The notes: a model not told the origin generated them from the sequence alone. Numbered from the stretch's first letter, positions 1-9,794 are shown. The stretch is DNA of 43,755 bases from Actinomycetota bacterium (GCA_021324595.1 JAJPIV010000026.1:1-43755); one strand, 5' to 3'. Numbers and translations: made by a program.

Positions 1-144
1 GCCGCCCCCGGCACCCGGGCCCTCCCACCGGAACGACCCCGAATCCGCCCACCGGGACGACCCCGAATCCGGGCCGCCCCCGGCACCCGGGCCCTCCCAC
101 CGGAACGACCCCGAATCCGCCCACCGGGACGACCCCATGTCACC
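1..144 (-). repeat. 72-bp tandem repeat inside mltG, running off the left edge
   Basis: Positions 1-72 and 73-144 are two copies of one 72-bp unit; the second diverges only in its last bases. On the minus strand the unit encodes 24 residues built from three octapeptides, DSGSSRWA, DSGSFRWE and GPGAGGGP, so a 24-bp sub-repeat is visible inside the 72-bp unit. It lies in frame in the disordered N-terminal part of the MltG-like protein. The array may continue beyond position 1, so the copy number is unknown. Confidence 0.85.
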
Positions 145-537
145 AGCGTGGTCCCGCCCGGCGGGCGGGCGGGACCGTTCGCCGGGGCCGCCTGGACGGC
201 CATACCCTGGCTCGTCGGCCGCCTGCCACTCCCCGGTGGCGCGGTACCCGTCCCGGGCGGCATCGTAGCCGTCGCCGGCCGCGCCGTACCCGCCGTCCGG
301 GTATGCCGGACCGTGCCAGCCGCCCGCCGGCGGCCGCCGCGACCACGGGCCTTCGTCCGCGTCGTCCTCCCACGCGAAGCCGTCCGGCGCGGCGCGCGTC
401 CCGGCCTCCCAAGCCGGGCGGGCGCCGGGGCCGGTGCCGAACTCCTCGCCGAGATCGTCGAAGTCCGCGTCGCCGTAGGGCTCGCCCCCCCGCGCGGGAT
501 CCCTGCCGGGCAGCCAGTCGTCGCCACCGGAGCTCAT
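1..537 (-). CDS. mltG: MltG-like endolytic murein transglycosylase, N-terminal part only
   Basis: The reading frame opens at ATG 537, directly after the ruvX stop codon, and is still open at the window edge. The visible ~179 residues are a charged, Gly/Pro/Trp-rich low-complexity cytoplasmic region that starts MSSGGDDWLPG and then enters the 24-residue repeats. No catalytic (YceG) domain or membrane segment is inside the window. The call rests on position: in actinobacteria ruvX is normally followed by mltG, and actinobacterial MltG proteins carry long disordered N-termini before a single membrane helix. The known family role is to cleave nascent peptidoglycan glycan strands on the outer face of the membrane. 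The gene is translationally coupled to ruvX (no gap). Any other gene with a disordered N-terminus would also fit what is visible. Confidence 0.6.
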   Translation of the reverse strand, partial: MSSGGDDWLPGRDPARGGEPYGDADFDDLGEEFGTGPGARPAWEAGTRAAPDGFAWEDDADEGPWSRRPPAGGWHGPAYPDGGYGAAGDGYDAARDGYRATGEWQAADEPGYGRPGGPGERSRPPAGRDHAGDMGSSRWADSGSFRWEGPGAGGGPDSGSSRWADSGSFRWEGPGAGGG

Positions 538-1020
538 TCACTCACCGCCCGCATCGGAGCTGACCAGCTCGCCGACTGGGTTCCCGGTCAGGCGCTCGGC
601 GTCCAGCGCCTCTTGCAGCAGCGTCGCTGCCGCCGCCTGATCGACGACGGCACGCCGCTGCCGGGAACCTCGTCCGCCCGCGCGGAGCGCGGCCTCGGCG
701 AGCACGGTCGTGAAGCGCTCGTCCACGAGCCTCACGGAGGCCGGCGCGATCGCCCGGGCGAGCGCCACCGCGAACGCGCGCGCCGCCGCGGCGGAGGCGC
801 CCGGCCGGCCCGACAGCCCGACCGGCAGCCCCACCAGCACCTCGACCGCTGCGCGGTCGGCGGCGAGCCTGGCCACCTGCGCCACGTCGCCGCGGCCCCG
901 CCGCACCGTGGCGACGGGGCTGGCGAGAATGCCGCGCGGGTCGCTGCCGGCGACGCCGATCCGCACCGACCCGACGTCCACCGCCAGCCGAGCGCCCGGC
1001 CTCACCGCACCGCTTCCCAT
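538..1020 (-). CDS. ruvX: RuvX/YqgF-family putative Holliday junction resolvase
   Basis: A 160-residue RNase H-fold protein. It shows the family hallmarks: LAVDVGSVRIGVA near the N-terminus (catalytic-type Asp15), the ASPVATV strand, the VDERFTT motif and a C-terminal DQAAAATLLQ helix with the conserved Asp. YqgF/RuvX acts in pre-16S rRNA 5'-end processing and has been proposed to resolve Holliday junctions. I chose ATG 1020 because it places the Asp-containing strand at residue 15 as in relatives. The ribosome binding site is weak, and GTG 1059 is a possible alternative. The gene lies 43 nt after alaS and directly before the mltG-like start, so it is probably co-transcribed with both. Confidence 0.9.
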   Translation of the reverse strand: MGSGAVRPGARLAVDVGSVRIGVAGSDPRGILASPVATVRRGRGDVAQVARLAADRAAVEVLVGLPVGLSGRPGASAAAARAFAVALARAIAPASVRLVDERFTTVLAEAALRAGGRGSRQRRAVVDQAAAATLLQEALDAERLTGNPVGELVSSDAGGE

Positions 1021-1063
1021 GCGCAGTGACGTCGCGTCTTCCCTGCCCGGATGGGACACGACT

Positions 1064-3820
1064 TCACGGTACGCCACCCGGTGAGCTGATGTCGGCGATA
1101 ACGTCGCGAACCGCATCAAACGCCTCTGCGAGCGCCTGGCCCGCCCGGTCGCCGAGCGCCGCGCCACCACCCTGGGCGATATCGTCCCGCCCGCCTCCCC
1201 GGCCGCCGAGGGCAGCCGTCGCCCGCGCGATCAGCTGGCCGGCCGCCAGGCCGATGCCGCGGGCTGCGTCGTTGACCGCGATCACGACAGCCGGACGGTC
1301 CGCGGGCACGCCGGCCACCACCACCACGGCGGGCCGCCGGGCCGGGACCAGGCCACGGATGTCGACGGCGAGCTTGCGCATCCCGTCCGCGGGCGTCCCG
1401 TCCGGCGCCCGGTGAGCAACGTAGGCGACGCCGTTCACATCGTCGGCCTGCGCCGCCGCCTGCGCCGCCACGTTCGCGAGCTGGGCCGCCTGCATCCGCT
1501 GCAGGTCGCGCTCGGCCTCGCGGAGCCTGGACACGATCCCCGCCACCCGTTCCGCCAGGTCCGCGCGGGGCGCCTTGAGCTGCTCGCTGAGCTGGGTGAC
1601 CAGCAGGCTCTCGCGGGCCAGGAAGCGGAACGCGTCGATGCCGACCAGCGCCTCGACCCGCCGGACGCCCGAGCCGATCGACGATTCACCAAGGATCTTG
1701 ACCAGGCCGAGCTGACCGGACCTGGCCACGTGCGTGCCGCCGCACAGTTCCCGCGAGTAGTCGCCGACCTCCACCACCCGAACCTCGTCCCCGTACTTCT
1801 CGCCGAACAGCGCGAGCGCCCCCATCGCCCGGGCCTCGTCCAAAGACGTGTAGAAGGCCCGGACGTCGAGGTCGTCGATGAGGACCTCGTTCACCTCGGA
1901 CTCGACATCGGCGAGGACGGACGGCGGCACCGCGCCGATGGCCGTGAAGTCGAACCGGAACCGGCCGGGCGAGTTCTCCGAGCCGGCCTGGGCCGCGGAC
2001 TCGCCGAGCGCGCCCCGGAACGCCCGGTGCACCAGGTGCGTCGCCGTGTGCGACCGGGAGATCGCCCGGCGCCGGTCGACGTCGATCCGGGTGCGCACCG
2101 CGTCGCCGATCGTGACCTCTCCCCGGGTGACTCGGCACCGGTGCACGATCAGGCCGGGAACGGGCGACTGCACGTCCCGGATCTCGACCAGCCCGCCGTC
2201 GCCGTGGCCCTGGACACGCATCACACCGGTGTCGGCCAGCTGGCCGCCCCCCTCCGCGTAGCAGGGCGTGCGGTCGAGCACGACGTCCACCTCGGTGCCC
2301 TCGCCCGCCGCGGGTACCGGCGACCCGCCCGAGAGCAGGCCGATCACACTGCCGTCCGATTCGATCTCGTCGTAGCCGGTGAAGGTCACGGCGCCGGATC
2401 GCTCGAGGAACCGCGCGAACACCGAGATGTCCGCGTTGCCGGTCTTCTTCGTCGCCGCGTCCTCCTTGGCCCGCTGCCGCTGCTGCGCCATCAGCCGGCG
2501 GAACTCCGCCTCGTCGACGCTCAGGCCCTGCTCGGCCGCCATCTCCAGGGTCAGGTCGATCGGGAACCCGTAGGTGTCGTGCAGCTGGAACGCCTGCGCC
2601 CCGCTGATCGCGCGCCCTCCGCGCCGGACGGCTTCCTCCGCGGCCGCATCGAAGATCGCCGTGCCGGTGCGCAGCGTCGCCAGGAACGTGCCCTCCTCCG
2701 CGTCGAGCACGGTGTGGATCCGGGGCGCGTCCCTGACCAGGTCGGGGTACTGGTCGCCGAGCGCCCGGATCGCCACCGACGCGAGCTCGTGCAGGTACCG
2801 GTCGCCCAGGCCGCCTTGCGCCGCGCGGCCGCCGTCACCGCCGCGCTGCGACCCGGCCAGCAGCCGCAGGTTCCGCACGGTCCGCCGGACGATGCGGCGC
2901 AGCACGTATCCCCGGCCCTCGTTGGACGGGATGACGCCGTCGGCCACGAGCATCACCGCCGCCCGCACGTGGTCAGCCACCACCCGCAGCGCCACGTCGG
3001 CACGGTGGTCACGGCCGTACTTCCGCTCGGTCAGCTCCGCCGCCTTGTCGAGCACGCTCCAGGTGGTGTCGATCTCGTAGAGGTTGTCCACTCCCTGAAG
3101 CAGGGTCGCCATCCGCTCCAGGCCCATGCCGGTGTCGATGTTCCGCGACGGAAGCTCGCCGGCGACGTCGAAGTCCTCCTTGCTGCGGACCGCGCTGAGC
3201 TGGTACTGCATGAACACGAGGTTCCACACCTCGAGGTAGCGGTCCTCGTCGGCCACCGGCCCGCCCTCGCGGCCGTACTCCGGGCCGCGGTCGTAGTAGA
3301 TCTCCGAGCACGGGCCGCCGGGGCCCGGCACCCCCATGTGCCAGTAGTTGTCCGCCAGCCCCCGGCGCTGGATCCGCTCCTCCGGCACCCCGATCTTGTC
3401 CCGCCAGATGGCGAACGCCTCGTCGTCGCCGGTGTAGACCGTCGTCCAGAGCCGGCTCTCCGGGAAGCCGAAGCCGCCCTCGGACTCCGGCCTGGTGAGC
3501 AGCTCCCAGGCCAGCGGTATGGCCTGCTCCTTGAAGTAGTCGCCGAACGAGAAGTTCCCCAGCATCTGGAAGAAGGTGGCGTGCCTGGTGGTCTTGCCGA
3601 CCTCGTCGATGTCCGGCGTCCGCACGCACTTCTGCACGCTCACCGCCCGCCGGTAGGGCGGCACCCGCTGGCCGAGGAAGTACGGCTTGAACGGGACCAT
3701 TCCCGCGTTCACCAGGAGCAGGGTGGGATCCTCGGCGACCAGGCTGGCCGACGGCACGATCGCGTGCCCCCGCTCGGCGAAGTAGTCAAGGAAGCGGCGG
3801 GCGATCTGTGCCGACTCCAT
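1064..3820 (-). CDS. alaS: Alanine--tRNA ligase
   Basis: A full-length AlaRS of 918 residues. The N-terminal class II catalytic domain begins [19 protein letters not shown] and includes the [15 protein letters not shown] motif. The editing domain carries the zinc-site motifs HTATH (about residues 592-596) and CGGTH (about residue 692), and the C-terminal C-Ala region closes the protein. It charges tRNA-Ala and clears mischarged Ser/Gly. The start is ATG 3820, preceded by AGAAGGA about 10 nt upstream. It overlaps the stop codon of the upstream small membrane protein gene (TGATG). A TTG one codon earlier is possible but unlikely. No missing key motif was noticed. Confidence 0.98.
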   Translation of the reverse strand: MESAQIARRFLDYFAERGHAIVPSASLVAEDPTLLLVNAGMVPFKPYFLGQRVPPYRRAVSVQKCVRTPDIDEVGKTTRHATFFQMLGNFSFGDYFKEQAIPLAWELLTRPESEGGFGFPESRLWTTVYTGDDEAFAIWRDKIGVPEERIQRRGLADNYWHMGVPGPGGPCSEIYYDRGPEYGREGGPVADEDRYLEVWNLVFMQYQLSAVRSKEDFDVAGELPSRNIDTGMGLERMATLLQGVDNLYEIDTTWSVLDKAAELTERKYGRDHRADVALRVVADHVRAAVMLVADGVIPSNEGRGYVLRRIVRRTVRNLRLLAGSQRGGDGGRAAQGGLGDRYLHELASVAIRALGDQYPDLVRDAPRIHTVLDAEEGTFLATLRTGTAIFDAAAEEAVRRGGRAISGAQAFQLHDTYGFPIDLTLEMAAEQGLSVDEAEFRRLMAQQRQRAKEDAATKKTGNADISVFARFLERSGAVTFTGYDEIESDGSVIGLLSGGSPVPAAGEGTEVDVVLDRTPCYAEGGGQLADTGVMRVQGHGDGGLVEIRDVQSPVPGLIVHRCRVTRGEVTIGDAVRTRIDVDRRRAISRSHTATHLVHRAFRGALGESAAQAGSENSPGRFRFDFTAIGAVPPSVLADVESEVNEVLIDDLDVRAFYTSLDEARAMGALALFGEKYGDEVRVVEVGDYSRELCGGTHVARSGQLGLVKILGESSIGSGVRRVEALVGIDAFRFLARESLLVTQLSEQLKAPRADLAERVAGIVSRLREAERDLQRMQAAQLANVAAQAAAQADDVNGVAYVAHRAPDGTPADGMRKLAVDIRGLVPARRPAVVVVAGVPADRPAVVIAVNDAARGIGLAAGQLIARATAALGGRGGGRDDIAQGGGAALGDRAGQALAEAFDAVRDVIADISSPGGVP

Positions 3821-4137
3821 CAACGGCCATCCTTCTGGTTGTCGCTGCCTGCGGCGCGCCCTCCGCCGGGCGGCACCTGCTGACCTATGAGGGTATTGCC
3901 TGCCCGGGGCTGGCGCCGATCGATATACCGAGCGTGACGGGCGGCGTGCTCGGCCATGCCTTCCCGGACGTCACGGACGAAGCGCCAGACTCCCCGCCCG
4001 CCCGGCCGGCGCAGGCCAGCTTGACCGCCGCGGCGCACCAGCCCGGCCAGCCTGCGGTACGCGACGACCCCGCCGATCGCGCCGGCCGCCAGGCCCCATG
4101 CCGTGCCGATCATCAGCCACAGGAGGCGGCGCATCAC
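3820..4137 (-). CDS. Small membrane protein, DUF6167-type
   Basis: A protein of 105 residues. It has an N-terminal hydrophobic helix (roughly residues 5-27, Gly/Ala-rich) followed by an Arg-rich region containing [11 protein letters not shown] and a hydrophilic tail. Small proteins like this sit immediately upstream of alaS in many actinobacteria and are annotated as DUF6167; the function is unknown. It overlaps the preceding DUF948-type gene by 4 nt (ATGA) and alaS by 1 nt, which indicates translational coupling across all three. The positively charged segment after the helix suggests a cytoplasmic C-terminus. The family assignment is from memory of the neighbourhood and layout, not from a profile search. 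Confidence 0.7.
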   Translation of the reverse strand: MMRRLLWLMIGTAWGLAAGAIGGVVAYRRLAGLVRRGGQAGLRRPGGRGVWRFVRDVREGMAEHAARHARYIDRRQPRAGNTLIGQQVPPGGGRAAGSDNQKDGR

Positions 4138-4556
4138 CGGGCGGCCCCGTTCCGCGCGGGCAGCTCCCGCACCCGGCCGGAGCGGCGCAGCGCGAGCGCC
4201 CGCCGCACGCCGTAGCCGGCCGCCGCCAGCTTGAGCACCGGCCCGCCCACCCCGGAGGCGATCAGCCGCGCGGTCCCGGCGAGGGCCGTGACCTGGTCCG
4301 AGAGCTCGGACATGCTGGCGGACACCTGCTCCACGGTCTCTGCCAGGGCGCCGGTCCGGGCCAGCTGCTCATCGGCCCGATCGACCGCGGCCTGCGCGCG
4401 CCGCAGCAGGTCGTCGGCGCGGTCGCGGTAGCCTTCCAGCAGCGCGGTGGCAGCCGAGACCAGCCGGGCGACCCTGGCGAGCACGTAGCTGGCCGCGCAC
4501 ATGGCGACCGCGAAGAACCCGGCCGCGACCAGGGCGGCCACCTGCCCGGCTTCCAT
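4134..4556 (-). CDS. DUF948-type membrane-anchored coiled-coil protein
   Basis: A protein of 140 residues. An N-terminal transmembrane helix (about residues 5-27, VAALVAAGFFAVAMC) is followed by a long amphipathic region of heptad character (RADDLLRRAQAAVDRADEQLA, then VEQVSASMSELSDQVTALAG) typical of DUF948 proteins, and a basic tail. The start ATG 4556 is preceded by GGGAGG at a good distance. Read upstream the frame stays open, but the residues there do not look coding. It is the first gene after a 73-nt gap from rarA and heads the coupled set DUF948-DUF6167-alaS. The role is unknown; relatives are described as general-stress or envelope-associated. Confidence 0.75.
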   Translation of the reverse strand: MEAGQVAALVAAGFFAVAMCAASYVLARVARLVSAATALLEGYRDRADDLLRRAQAAVDRADEQLARTGALAETVEQVSASMSELSDQVTALAGTARLIASGVGGPVLKLAAAGYGVRRALALRRSGRVRELPARNGAAR

Positions 4557-4629
4557 CGGCTCTCCCTCCCGGCTGGCCCGGCGATCGCTGCGCCGAACCC
4601 TATCGCGAGACGCCATCCGGCCGGGCGCG

Positions 4630-6003
4630 CTACGGGGCGGGGCCGTCGCCGCCGGGCACGGGGCCATCCCCGCCGAGGGCCTCGCGCACGCGCGCGGCGC
4701 GGTCTGCCCAGCGGGCCTCCGCGCCGTGCCGGGACGGCTCGTAGTACCTGCGGCCCCGGGCCGGAACGGGCGCGTACTCCTGCCGGACGATCCCCTCGGG
4801 GAAGTCGTGCGGGTACAGGTAGCCCTCGCCGTGCCCGAGCCGCGCCGCGCCCGGGTAGCTCGCGTCGCGCAGGTGCACGGGGACGGGCCCGGTCCGCCCG
4901 CTCCTGACGTCCTCCGTGGCCGCCGAGATCGCCCGGATCACCGCGTTCGACTTGGGCGCGAGCGACAGGTGGATCACCGCCTGGGCCAGGTTGATCCGCG
5001 CCTCGGGGAGCCCGACCAGCTCGGCCGCCTGCGCCGCGGCGACCGCGACGGCCAGCGCGGACGGGTCGGCCATCCCGATGTCCTCGCTGGCGTGCACGAC
5101 CAGCCTGCGGCCGATGAACCTGGGATCCTCCCCGGCCTCGATCATCAGCGCCAGGTAGTGCAGCGCCGCGTCAACGTCGCTGCCCCGGATCGACTTGATG
5201 AACGCGCTCGTGACGTCATAGTGCTGGTCGCCGGCCCGGTCGTAGCGGACGGCGGCGCGGTCGACGGCGCGCTCCAGCGCCGTCACGCCGATCTCGCCGC
5301 CGCCGGGCAGGGCGAGCGCGGCCGCCTCCAGGCAGGTGAGCGCACGGCGGGCGTCCCCGCCCGCCATCCGGACCAGGTGGCCGGCGGCCGGCTCGGCCAG
5401 GCTGACCCGGCCGCCCAGGCCGCGCTCGTCGGCGACGGCCCGCCTGATCAGCTCCCGCATGTCCGCCTCGCCGAGCGGCCGCAGCGTGAGCAGCAGCGAG
5501 CGGGACAGCAGCGGCCCGACCACGGAGAACGACGGGTTCTCGGTGGTCGCGCCGATGAAGGACACCCAGCGGTTCTCCACGGCCGGCAGCAGGGCGTCCT
5601 GCTGCGCCTTGTTGAAGCGGTGCACCTCATCCACGAACAGCAGCGTCTGGGTGCCGCCGTGGCCGAGCTCGGCCCTGGCCGCGTCTATCGCCGCCCGCAC
5701 CTGGCCGACCCCGGCCGAGACCGCGGAGATCTCCACGAGCCGGCGGCCGGTCACCTGGCTCAGCACATGGGCGAGGGTGGTCTTGCCGGTCCCGGGCGGG
5801 CCCCAGAGCAGCACGGACATCGGCGCCGCGCGCTCGGCCAGGGTGCGCAGCGGCGAGCCCGGGCCGGTCAGGTGCGGCTGGCCGAGCACCTCGTCGAGGC
5901 TGCGCGGCCGCATCCGGACCGCGAGCGGGGCGACCGCCCGCGCGGCGTCCTCCGCGGCGGCGTCGAAGAGGCTGGCGCGCTGGCCCGTGCCCGGCGTGGA
6001 CAT
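4630..6003 (-). CDS. rarA: Replication-associated recombination protein A (RarA/MgsA), AAA+ ATPase
   Basis: A protein of 457 residues. Walker A GPPGTGKT is at residues 68-75, Walker B reads [20 protein letters not shown], and sensor 1 ([11 protein letters not shown]) and the RarA-type C-terminal oligomerisation domain ([20 protein letters not shown]) follow. RarA is a clamp-loader-like ATPase acting at stalled replication forks. ATG 6003 has no clear ribosome binding site. A TACCGT hexamer at 6011-6016 (minus strand) ends 7 nt before the ATG, so a leaderless transcript is possible (inference). It follows aspS by 46 nt. Loader ATPases of the RuvB type are distinguished from it by the VHRFNK motif. 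Confidence 0.95.
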   Translation of the reverse strand: MSTPGTGQRASLFDAAAEDAARAVAPLAVRMRPRSLDEVLGQPHLTGPGSPLRTLAERAAPMSVLLWGPPGTGKTTLAHVLSQVTGRRLVEISAVSAGVGQVRAAIDAARAELGHGGTQTLLFVDEVHRFNKAQQDALLPAVENRWVSFIGATTENPSFSVVGPLLSRSLLLTLRPLGEADMRELIRRAVADERGLGGRVSLAEPAAGHLVRMAGGDARRALTCLEAAALALPGGGEIGVTALERAVDRAAVRYDRAGDQHYDVTSAFIKSIRGSDVDAALHYLALMIEAGEDPRFIGRRLVVHASEDIGMADPSALAVAVAAAQAAELVGLPEARINLAQAVIHLSLAPKSNAVIRAISAATEDVRSGRTGPVPVHLRDASYPGAARLGHGEGYLYPHDFPEGIVRQEYAPVPARGRRYYEPSRHGAEARWADRAARVREALGGDGPVPGGDGPAP

Positions 6004-6049
6004 GTGTTCGACGGTACTCGACGCCGCGGCCCGCGCCGGCCCCGCCGCC

Positions 6050-7825
6050 TCAGCGCGAGTCGTGCGCGACCCTGACCGGATGCGCCGGGGCCGGCTCCAG
6101 CACCACGTCTACCCCTGCCTCCCGGCGCTGGTCGGCCGTGATCGGGGTCGGCGCCCCGGTCAGCGGGTCGAATCCGGAGGCGGCCTTGGGGAACGCGATG
6201 ACGTCCCTGATCGACGGGCGCCCGGTGAGGAGCATGAGCATCCGGTCCCAGCCGAACGCGATCCCGCCGTGCGGGGGCGGCCCGTAGCGCAGCGCGTCGA
6301 GGAGGAAGCCGAACTGGCGGCTCGCCTCCTCGCGGGACAGGCCGATCACGTCGAAGACCCGCTGCTGCAGGGCGGGGCGGTGGATCCGGATGGACCCCCC
6401 GCCGATCTCGGTCCCGTTGCAGACGATGTCGTAGGCGTCGGCCAGCGCCCCGGCCGGGTCGGAGTCGAACTTGCCGGCCCACTCCGGCAGCGGCGCGGTG
6501 AACGGATGGTGGACCGCGGTCCAGCCGCCCTCGCCGTCCTCCTCGAACATCGGCGCATCGACTACCCACGTGAACGCCCATGCCGCAGGGTCGATCAGCC
6601 CGCACCGCGCGCCGATCTCCAGCCGGGCGGCCCCGAGCAGCGCTTGCGCGGTGGCCGCCGGCCCGGCCGCGAAGAACACGCAGTCCCCCGGGCCCGCCCC
6701 GGCCGCGCCGGGCAGCCCGGCGCGCTCGGCGTCGGACAGGTGCCGGGCCACCGGCCCGGCGTCGGCCACCGCGCCATCGGCGCGCACGAGCACGTAGGCG
6801 AGCCCCTTCGCGCCGCGCGACCGTGCCCATTCCTGCCAGCCGTCGAGCTCGCGCCTGCTCTGCGCCGCCCCGCCGGGCATGACGACCGCGCCCACGTGCG
6901 GTGCCTGGAACACCCGGAAGGCGGTCCCCGCGAAGTAGGCGGTCAGGTCCCTGAGCTCGCAGCCGAAGCGCAGGTCGGGCTTGTCCGACCCGAACCTGCT
7001 CATCGCCTCGGCGTAGGTCATCCGCGGGATCGGCGTGGCCACCTCATGGCCGGCGATCTCCCGCCACAGCAGCCGCACCAGCTCCTCGGCCACCTCGATC
7101 ACGTCGTCCCGGGTCACGAAGCTCATCTCCAGGTCGACCTGGGTGAACTCCGGCTGCCGGTCGGCCCGGAAGTCCTCGTCGCGGAAGCAGCGCACCAGCT
7201 GGTAGTACCGCTCCAGGCCGGCGACCATCAGCAGCTGCTTGAACAGCTGGGGGGACTGCGGCAGGGCGTACCAGCTCCCCGGGCGCAGCCGCACCGGGAC
7301 CACGAAGTCCCTGGCGCCCTCCGGGGTGGAGCGGGTCAGGAACGGGGTTTCCACGTTCACGAAGCCCAGCCTGGCCATGAGGTCACTGACCAGGTACGCG
7401 GCCCGGGACCTGGCCCGGATCGCCGCGGCCATCTCGGGCCGGCGCAGGTCCAGGTACCGGTAGCGGAGCCGGACCTCCTCGTTCAGCTCGCCGCTCCCGT
7501 CCAGCGGGAACGGCAGCGGGTCGCACGCGGAGAGGATCTCGAGCCGCTCGGCGGCGACCTCGATCTCGCCGGTGGCCAGCTCCGGGTTCTCGTTCCCCGC
7601 GGGGCGCCGCCGCACCCGCCCGGTGACGAGCACGCAGTACTCGGCCCGCAGCTCGTGGGCGACGTCCTCCTCGCGCAGCACCACCTGGACGATGCCGCTG
7701 GCGTCCCGCAGGTCCACGAACGTGACCCCGCCATGGTCCCGGCGCCGCGCCACCCAGCCCGCGAGCGTGACCCGCTCTCCGGCCTGCGCCGCGCGCAGCG
7801 TGCCCGCCTCGTGCGTGCGGATCAT
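6050..7825 (-). CDS. aspS: Aspartate--tRNA ligase, probably non-discriminating
   Basis: A bacterial-type AspRS of 591 residues. It has an N-terminal OB-fold anticodon domain, the class II core (motif 2 around [19 protein letters not shown]), the GAD insertion domain and motif 3 ([13 protein letters not shown]). The OB-fold reads RRRDHGG with His at residue 31, and a Gly lies in RPAGNENP. In the bacterial enzyme literature, His at this position marks non-discriminating AspRS, which also charges tRNA-Asn for the GatCAB amidation route; discriminating enzymes such as E. coli's have Leu. That is an inference from one alignment position. The 182 nt upstream (7826-8007) contain no gene I can support. 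Confidence 0.96.
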   Translation of the reverse strand: MIRTHEAGTLRAAQAGERVTLAGWVARRRDHGGVTFVDLRDASGIVQVVLREEDVAHELRAEYCVLVTGRVRRRPAGNENPELATGEIEVAAERLEILSACDPLPFPLDGSGELNEEVRLRYRYLDLRRPEMAAAIRARSRAAYLVSDLMARLGFVNVETPFLTRSTPEGARDFVVPVRLRPGSWYALPQSPQLFKQLLMVAGLERYYQLVRCFRDEDFRADRQPEFTQVDLEMSFVTRDDVIEVAEELVRLLWREIAGHEVATPIPRMTYAEAMSRFGSDKPDLRFGCELRDLTAYFAGTAFRVFQAPHVGAVVMPGGAAQSRRELDGWQEWARSRGAKGLAYVLVRADGAVADAGPVARHLSDAERAGLPGAAGAGPGDCVFFAAGPAATAQALLGAARLEIGARCGLIDPAAWAFTWVVDAPMFEEDGEGGWTAVHHPFTAPLPEWAGKFDSDPAGALADAYDIVCNGTEIGGGSIRIHRPALQQRVFDVIGLSREEASRQFGFLLDALRYGPPPHGGIAFGWDRMLMLLTGRPSIRDVIAFPKAASGFDPLTGAPTPITADQRREAGVDVVLEPAPAHPVRVAHDSR

Positions 7826-8007
7826 CGCCTACCCAGCCTTCCTGTCGAAGCGCACATCCCCGGCCGCCCGCCGCCGCCCGGCCGCAGCGCCCGGCACGGC
7901 CGCCGAGCGCCCCGGGGCCGCCTCCGCGGCGGGGCCGGTGCCGCCCGCCGCCGGGCGATGCCAGGGGAACGGGCCGCGCGTCGGCCCGGCTCCCCCGGCC
8001 CCGGGCT

Positions 8008-8733
8008 TCAGGCCCGCGCCGGTCCGGTGACGGGAGCCAGCCCGGCCAGGAACGGATTGGCCCTCCGCTCGGCCCCGATCGTGGTGCGCGGCCCGTGGCC
8101 GGCCAGCACCACGGTCTCGTCCGGCAGCGGCAGGCAGACCCTGGCCAGGCTATCGAGGATCGCCTGGTGGTCGCCGCCGGGCAGGTCGGTCCGGCCGATG
8201 GAGCCGGCGAACAGCAGGTCGCCGGTGAAGATCGTGCCCGGCGCCGCCGAGCTGCCCGCGCCGGGCCCGGTGCCCGCCGGAGCGGCCCCCGGCAGCCGGA
8301 ACGTCACCGATCCCCTGGTGTGCCCGGGCGCGTGGTCGACGACGAGCCGCACCCCGGCCAGCTCGATCGCCGCCCCGTCGGCGAGCTCGCGGACCTCCTC
8401 CGGCTCGGTGAACGCCAGCCCGCCGAACAGCTGCCGCCCCGCCCCCGCCGGCAGGCCCCTGGCCGGGTCGGACAGCAGCGCGCGGTCGGCCGGGTGGATG
8501 TAGGCAGGGATGTGCCGGGCGCCGCAGACCGGCGCGACCGACCACACGTGGTCGACGTGGCCGTGGGTGAGCAGGACCGCCGCCGGGCGCAGGCGGTAAC
8601 GGTCGGTGATCTCCTCGATGCCCGGCTCGGCGTCCTGCCCGGGATCGATGATCAGGCACTCCTCGCCGGGCCCGGCCGCGAGCACGTAGCAGTTCGCGGC
8701 GAAGGAGCCGGCCGGGAACCCGGCGATCAGCAC
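8008..8733 (-). CDS. MBL-fold metallo-hydrolase, glyoxalase II-like
   Basis: A protein of 241 residues with the metallo-beta-lactamase signature THGHVDH (His57, His59, Asp61, His62) and downstream metal-ligand motifs PGHTRGSV and FTGDLLFAGSIGR. The size and motifs resemble YcbL/GloB-like hydrolases, so thioester or small-molecule hydrolysis is likely; the substrate is unknown. GTG 8733 is chosen as the start because a perfect AGGAGG (8739-8744) lies 5 nt upstream; the GTG at 8739 would overlap that site. In streptomycetes this family usually sits between hisS and the cyclophilin gene. Here the cyclophilin is present, but hisS is not found on the aspS side. Confidence 0.9.
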   Translation of the reverse strand: MLIAGFPAGSFAANCYVLAAGPGEECLIIDPGQDAEPGIEEITDRYRLRPAAVLLTHGHVDHVWSVAPVCGARHIPAYIHPADRALLSDPARGLPAGAGRQLFGGLAFTEPEEVRELADGAAIELAGVRLVVDHAPGHTRGSVTFRLPGAAPAGTGPGAGSSAAPGTIFTGDLLFAGSIGRTDLPGGDHQAILDSLARVCLPLPDETVVLAGHGPRTTIGAERRANPFLAGLAPVTGPARA

Positions 8734-8924
8734 GGCCACCTCCTGGCTGGCTTGTGACGCATCCAGGCTACCGGGGGCGCGGCGGGAACCCTGCCCCGGT
8801 CACGGGACGGCTGCGGTTAGCGTCGAAGCGGTAACAGCCCTCCTGCGCACTTGCCCTGCCCGGGTACCATGCGCGAAGTTTTGTCACGGCACCACGACCC
8901 GGTTCGACACGGGAGGGCTGGACG

Positions 8925-9740
8925 GTGGCGGGGAAGCAGGAGCGCCGGCGCAGGCTCGCCAGGCAGCGGTACGAGCGCCGGCTGGCCCGGCAGGCGCAGC
9001 GCCGGCAGCGCCTGCGCGCCTGGACGAAGCTGGCCTCCGGCGCCGCCGTGCTCGCCGTGGTCGCGGGCGCGGTCACGCTTGCCGTGCTGCACCTCGCCGG
9101 CGCCGGCAAGGCGAGCGCGAAGGCGCTCGCCTCACCGTCCGCCCCGGCGACCTCGCCGGCTTCTGCGGCCAGCGAGCCCGCCAGGCACTGCACGTACATC
9201 CCGACCGGGAAGGCGGCCCGGGACGTGGGCCTGCCCCCCGTGACTCCCGACTGGCGGGCCCGCTACCGGGCGGTGATCACGACCAACCGCGGCCCCATCG
9301 TGATCGACCTGCTCAACTCCAAGGCCACCTGCACGGTGAACTCGTTCGTATTCCTCGCGCGGAAGGATTACTTCAACCGCACCCCCTGCCACAGGCTCAC
9401 CACCAGCGGCATCTACGTGCTCCAGTGCGGCGACCCGACGGGGACCGGCACCGGGGGCCCGGGATACGAATTCGCCGACGAGAACCTGGCCGGCGCCAGG
9501 TACCTGGCCGGCACGGTCGCGATGGCGAACTCCGGGCCGAATACCAACGGGAGCCAGTTCTTCCTCGTCTACCGGAACTCGCCGCTGCCTCCCTCGTACT
9601 CGGTGTTTGGCGCGATCGTGAGCGGACTCAATATCATCCAGAAGGTGGCAAAGGCGGGCACGGACAACGCCAACGGCAAGGGCGACGGCCACCCGAAGGA
9701 GAAGGTCGTCATCGAGCGCGTGACCATCACGAAGACCTGA
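8925..9740 (+). CDS. Membrane-anchored cyclophilin-type peptidyl-prolyl isomerase
   Basis: A protein of 271 residues. It has a strongly basic N-terminus (residues 1-35), one transmembrane helix (about 36-57) and an Ala/Ser/Pro linker. A cyclophilin domain follows, with FNRTPCHRL, LQCGDPTGTGTGGPGYEFADE, VAMANSGPNTNGSQFFLVY and YSVFGAIVSG. It should act as a prolyl isomerase outside the membrane. Some catalytic-site residues are altered relative to human CypA, as in other actinobacterial relatives, so activity is not certain. The start is GTG 8925 with GGGAGGG upstream. It diverges from the MBL gene across 191 nt and is followed 54 nt later by the DUF349 gene in the same direction. Confidence 0.93.
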   Translation: MAGKQERRRRLARQRYERRLARQAQRRQRLRAWTKLASGAAVLAVVAGAVTLAVLHLAGAGKASAKALASPSAPATSPASAASEPARHCTYIPTGKAARDVGLPPVTPDWRARYRAVITTNRGPIVIDLLNSKATCTVNSFVFLARKDYFNRTPCHRLTTSGIYVLQCGDPTGTGTGGPGYEFADENLAGARYLAGTVAMANSGPNTNGSQFFLVYRNSPLPPSYSVFGAIVSGLNIIQKVAKAGTDNANGKGDGHPKEKVVIERVTITKT

Positions 9741-9794
9741 CCAGGCCGCCGCCCGGCGCGGCGGGCCAGCCAGGTACCGAACGGGAGGTGAGCG

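Noticed and set aside
148-1029. 293-codon plus-strand open frame opposite ruvX and mltG
   Set aside because: Arg/Pro/Gly-rich shadow of minus-strand coding sequence, a usual effect of very high GC. No domain is recognised, and the minus strand carries clear RuvX motifs.
1412-3883. 823-codon plus-strand open frame opposite alaS
   Set aside because: Antisense frame of alaS with His/Arg/Leu-biased composition. AlaRS motifs on the minus strand are unambiguous.
7826-8007. Hidden small gene or aaRS leader in the aspS-MBL gap
   Set aside because: No open frame with a ribosome binding site, no T-box features and only short GC hairpins were found.
5336-8503. 1055-codon plus-strand open frame spanning rarA, aspS and the MBL gene
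   Set aside because: It crosses three recognised minus-strand genes, lacks any domain and is explained by the scarcity of stop codons in high-GC antisense frames.
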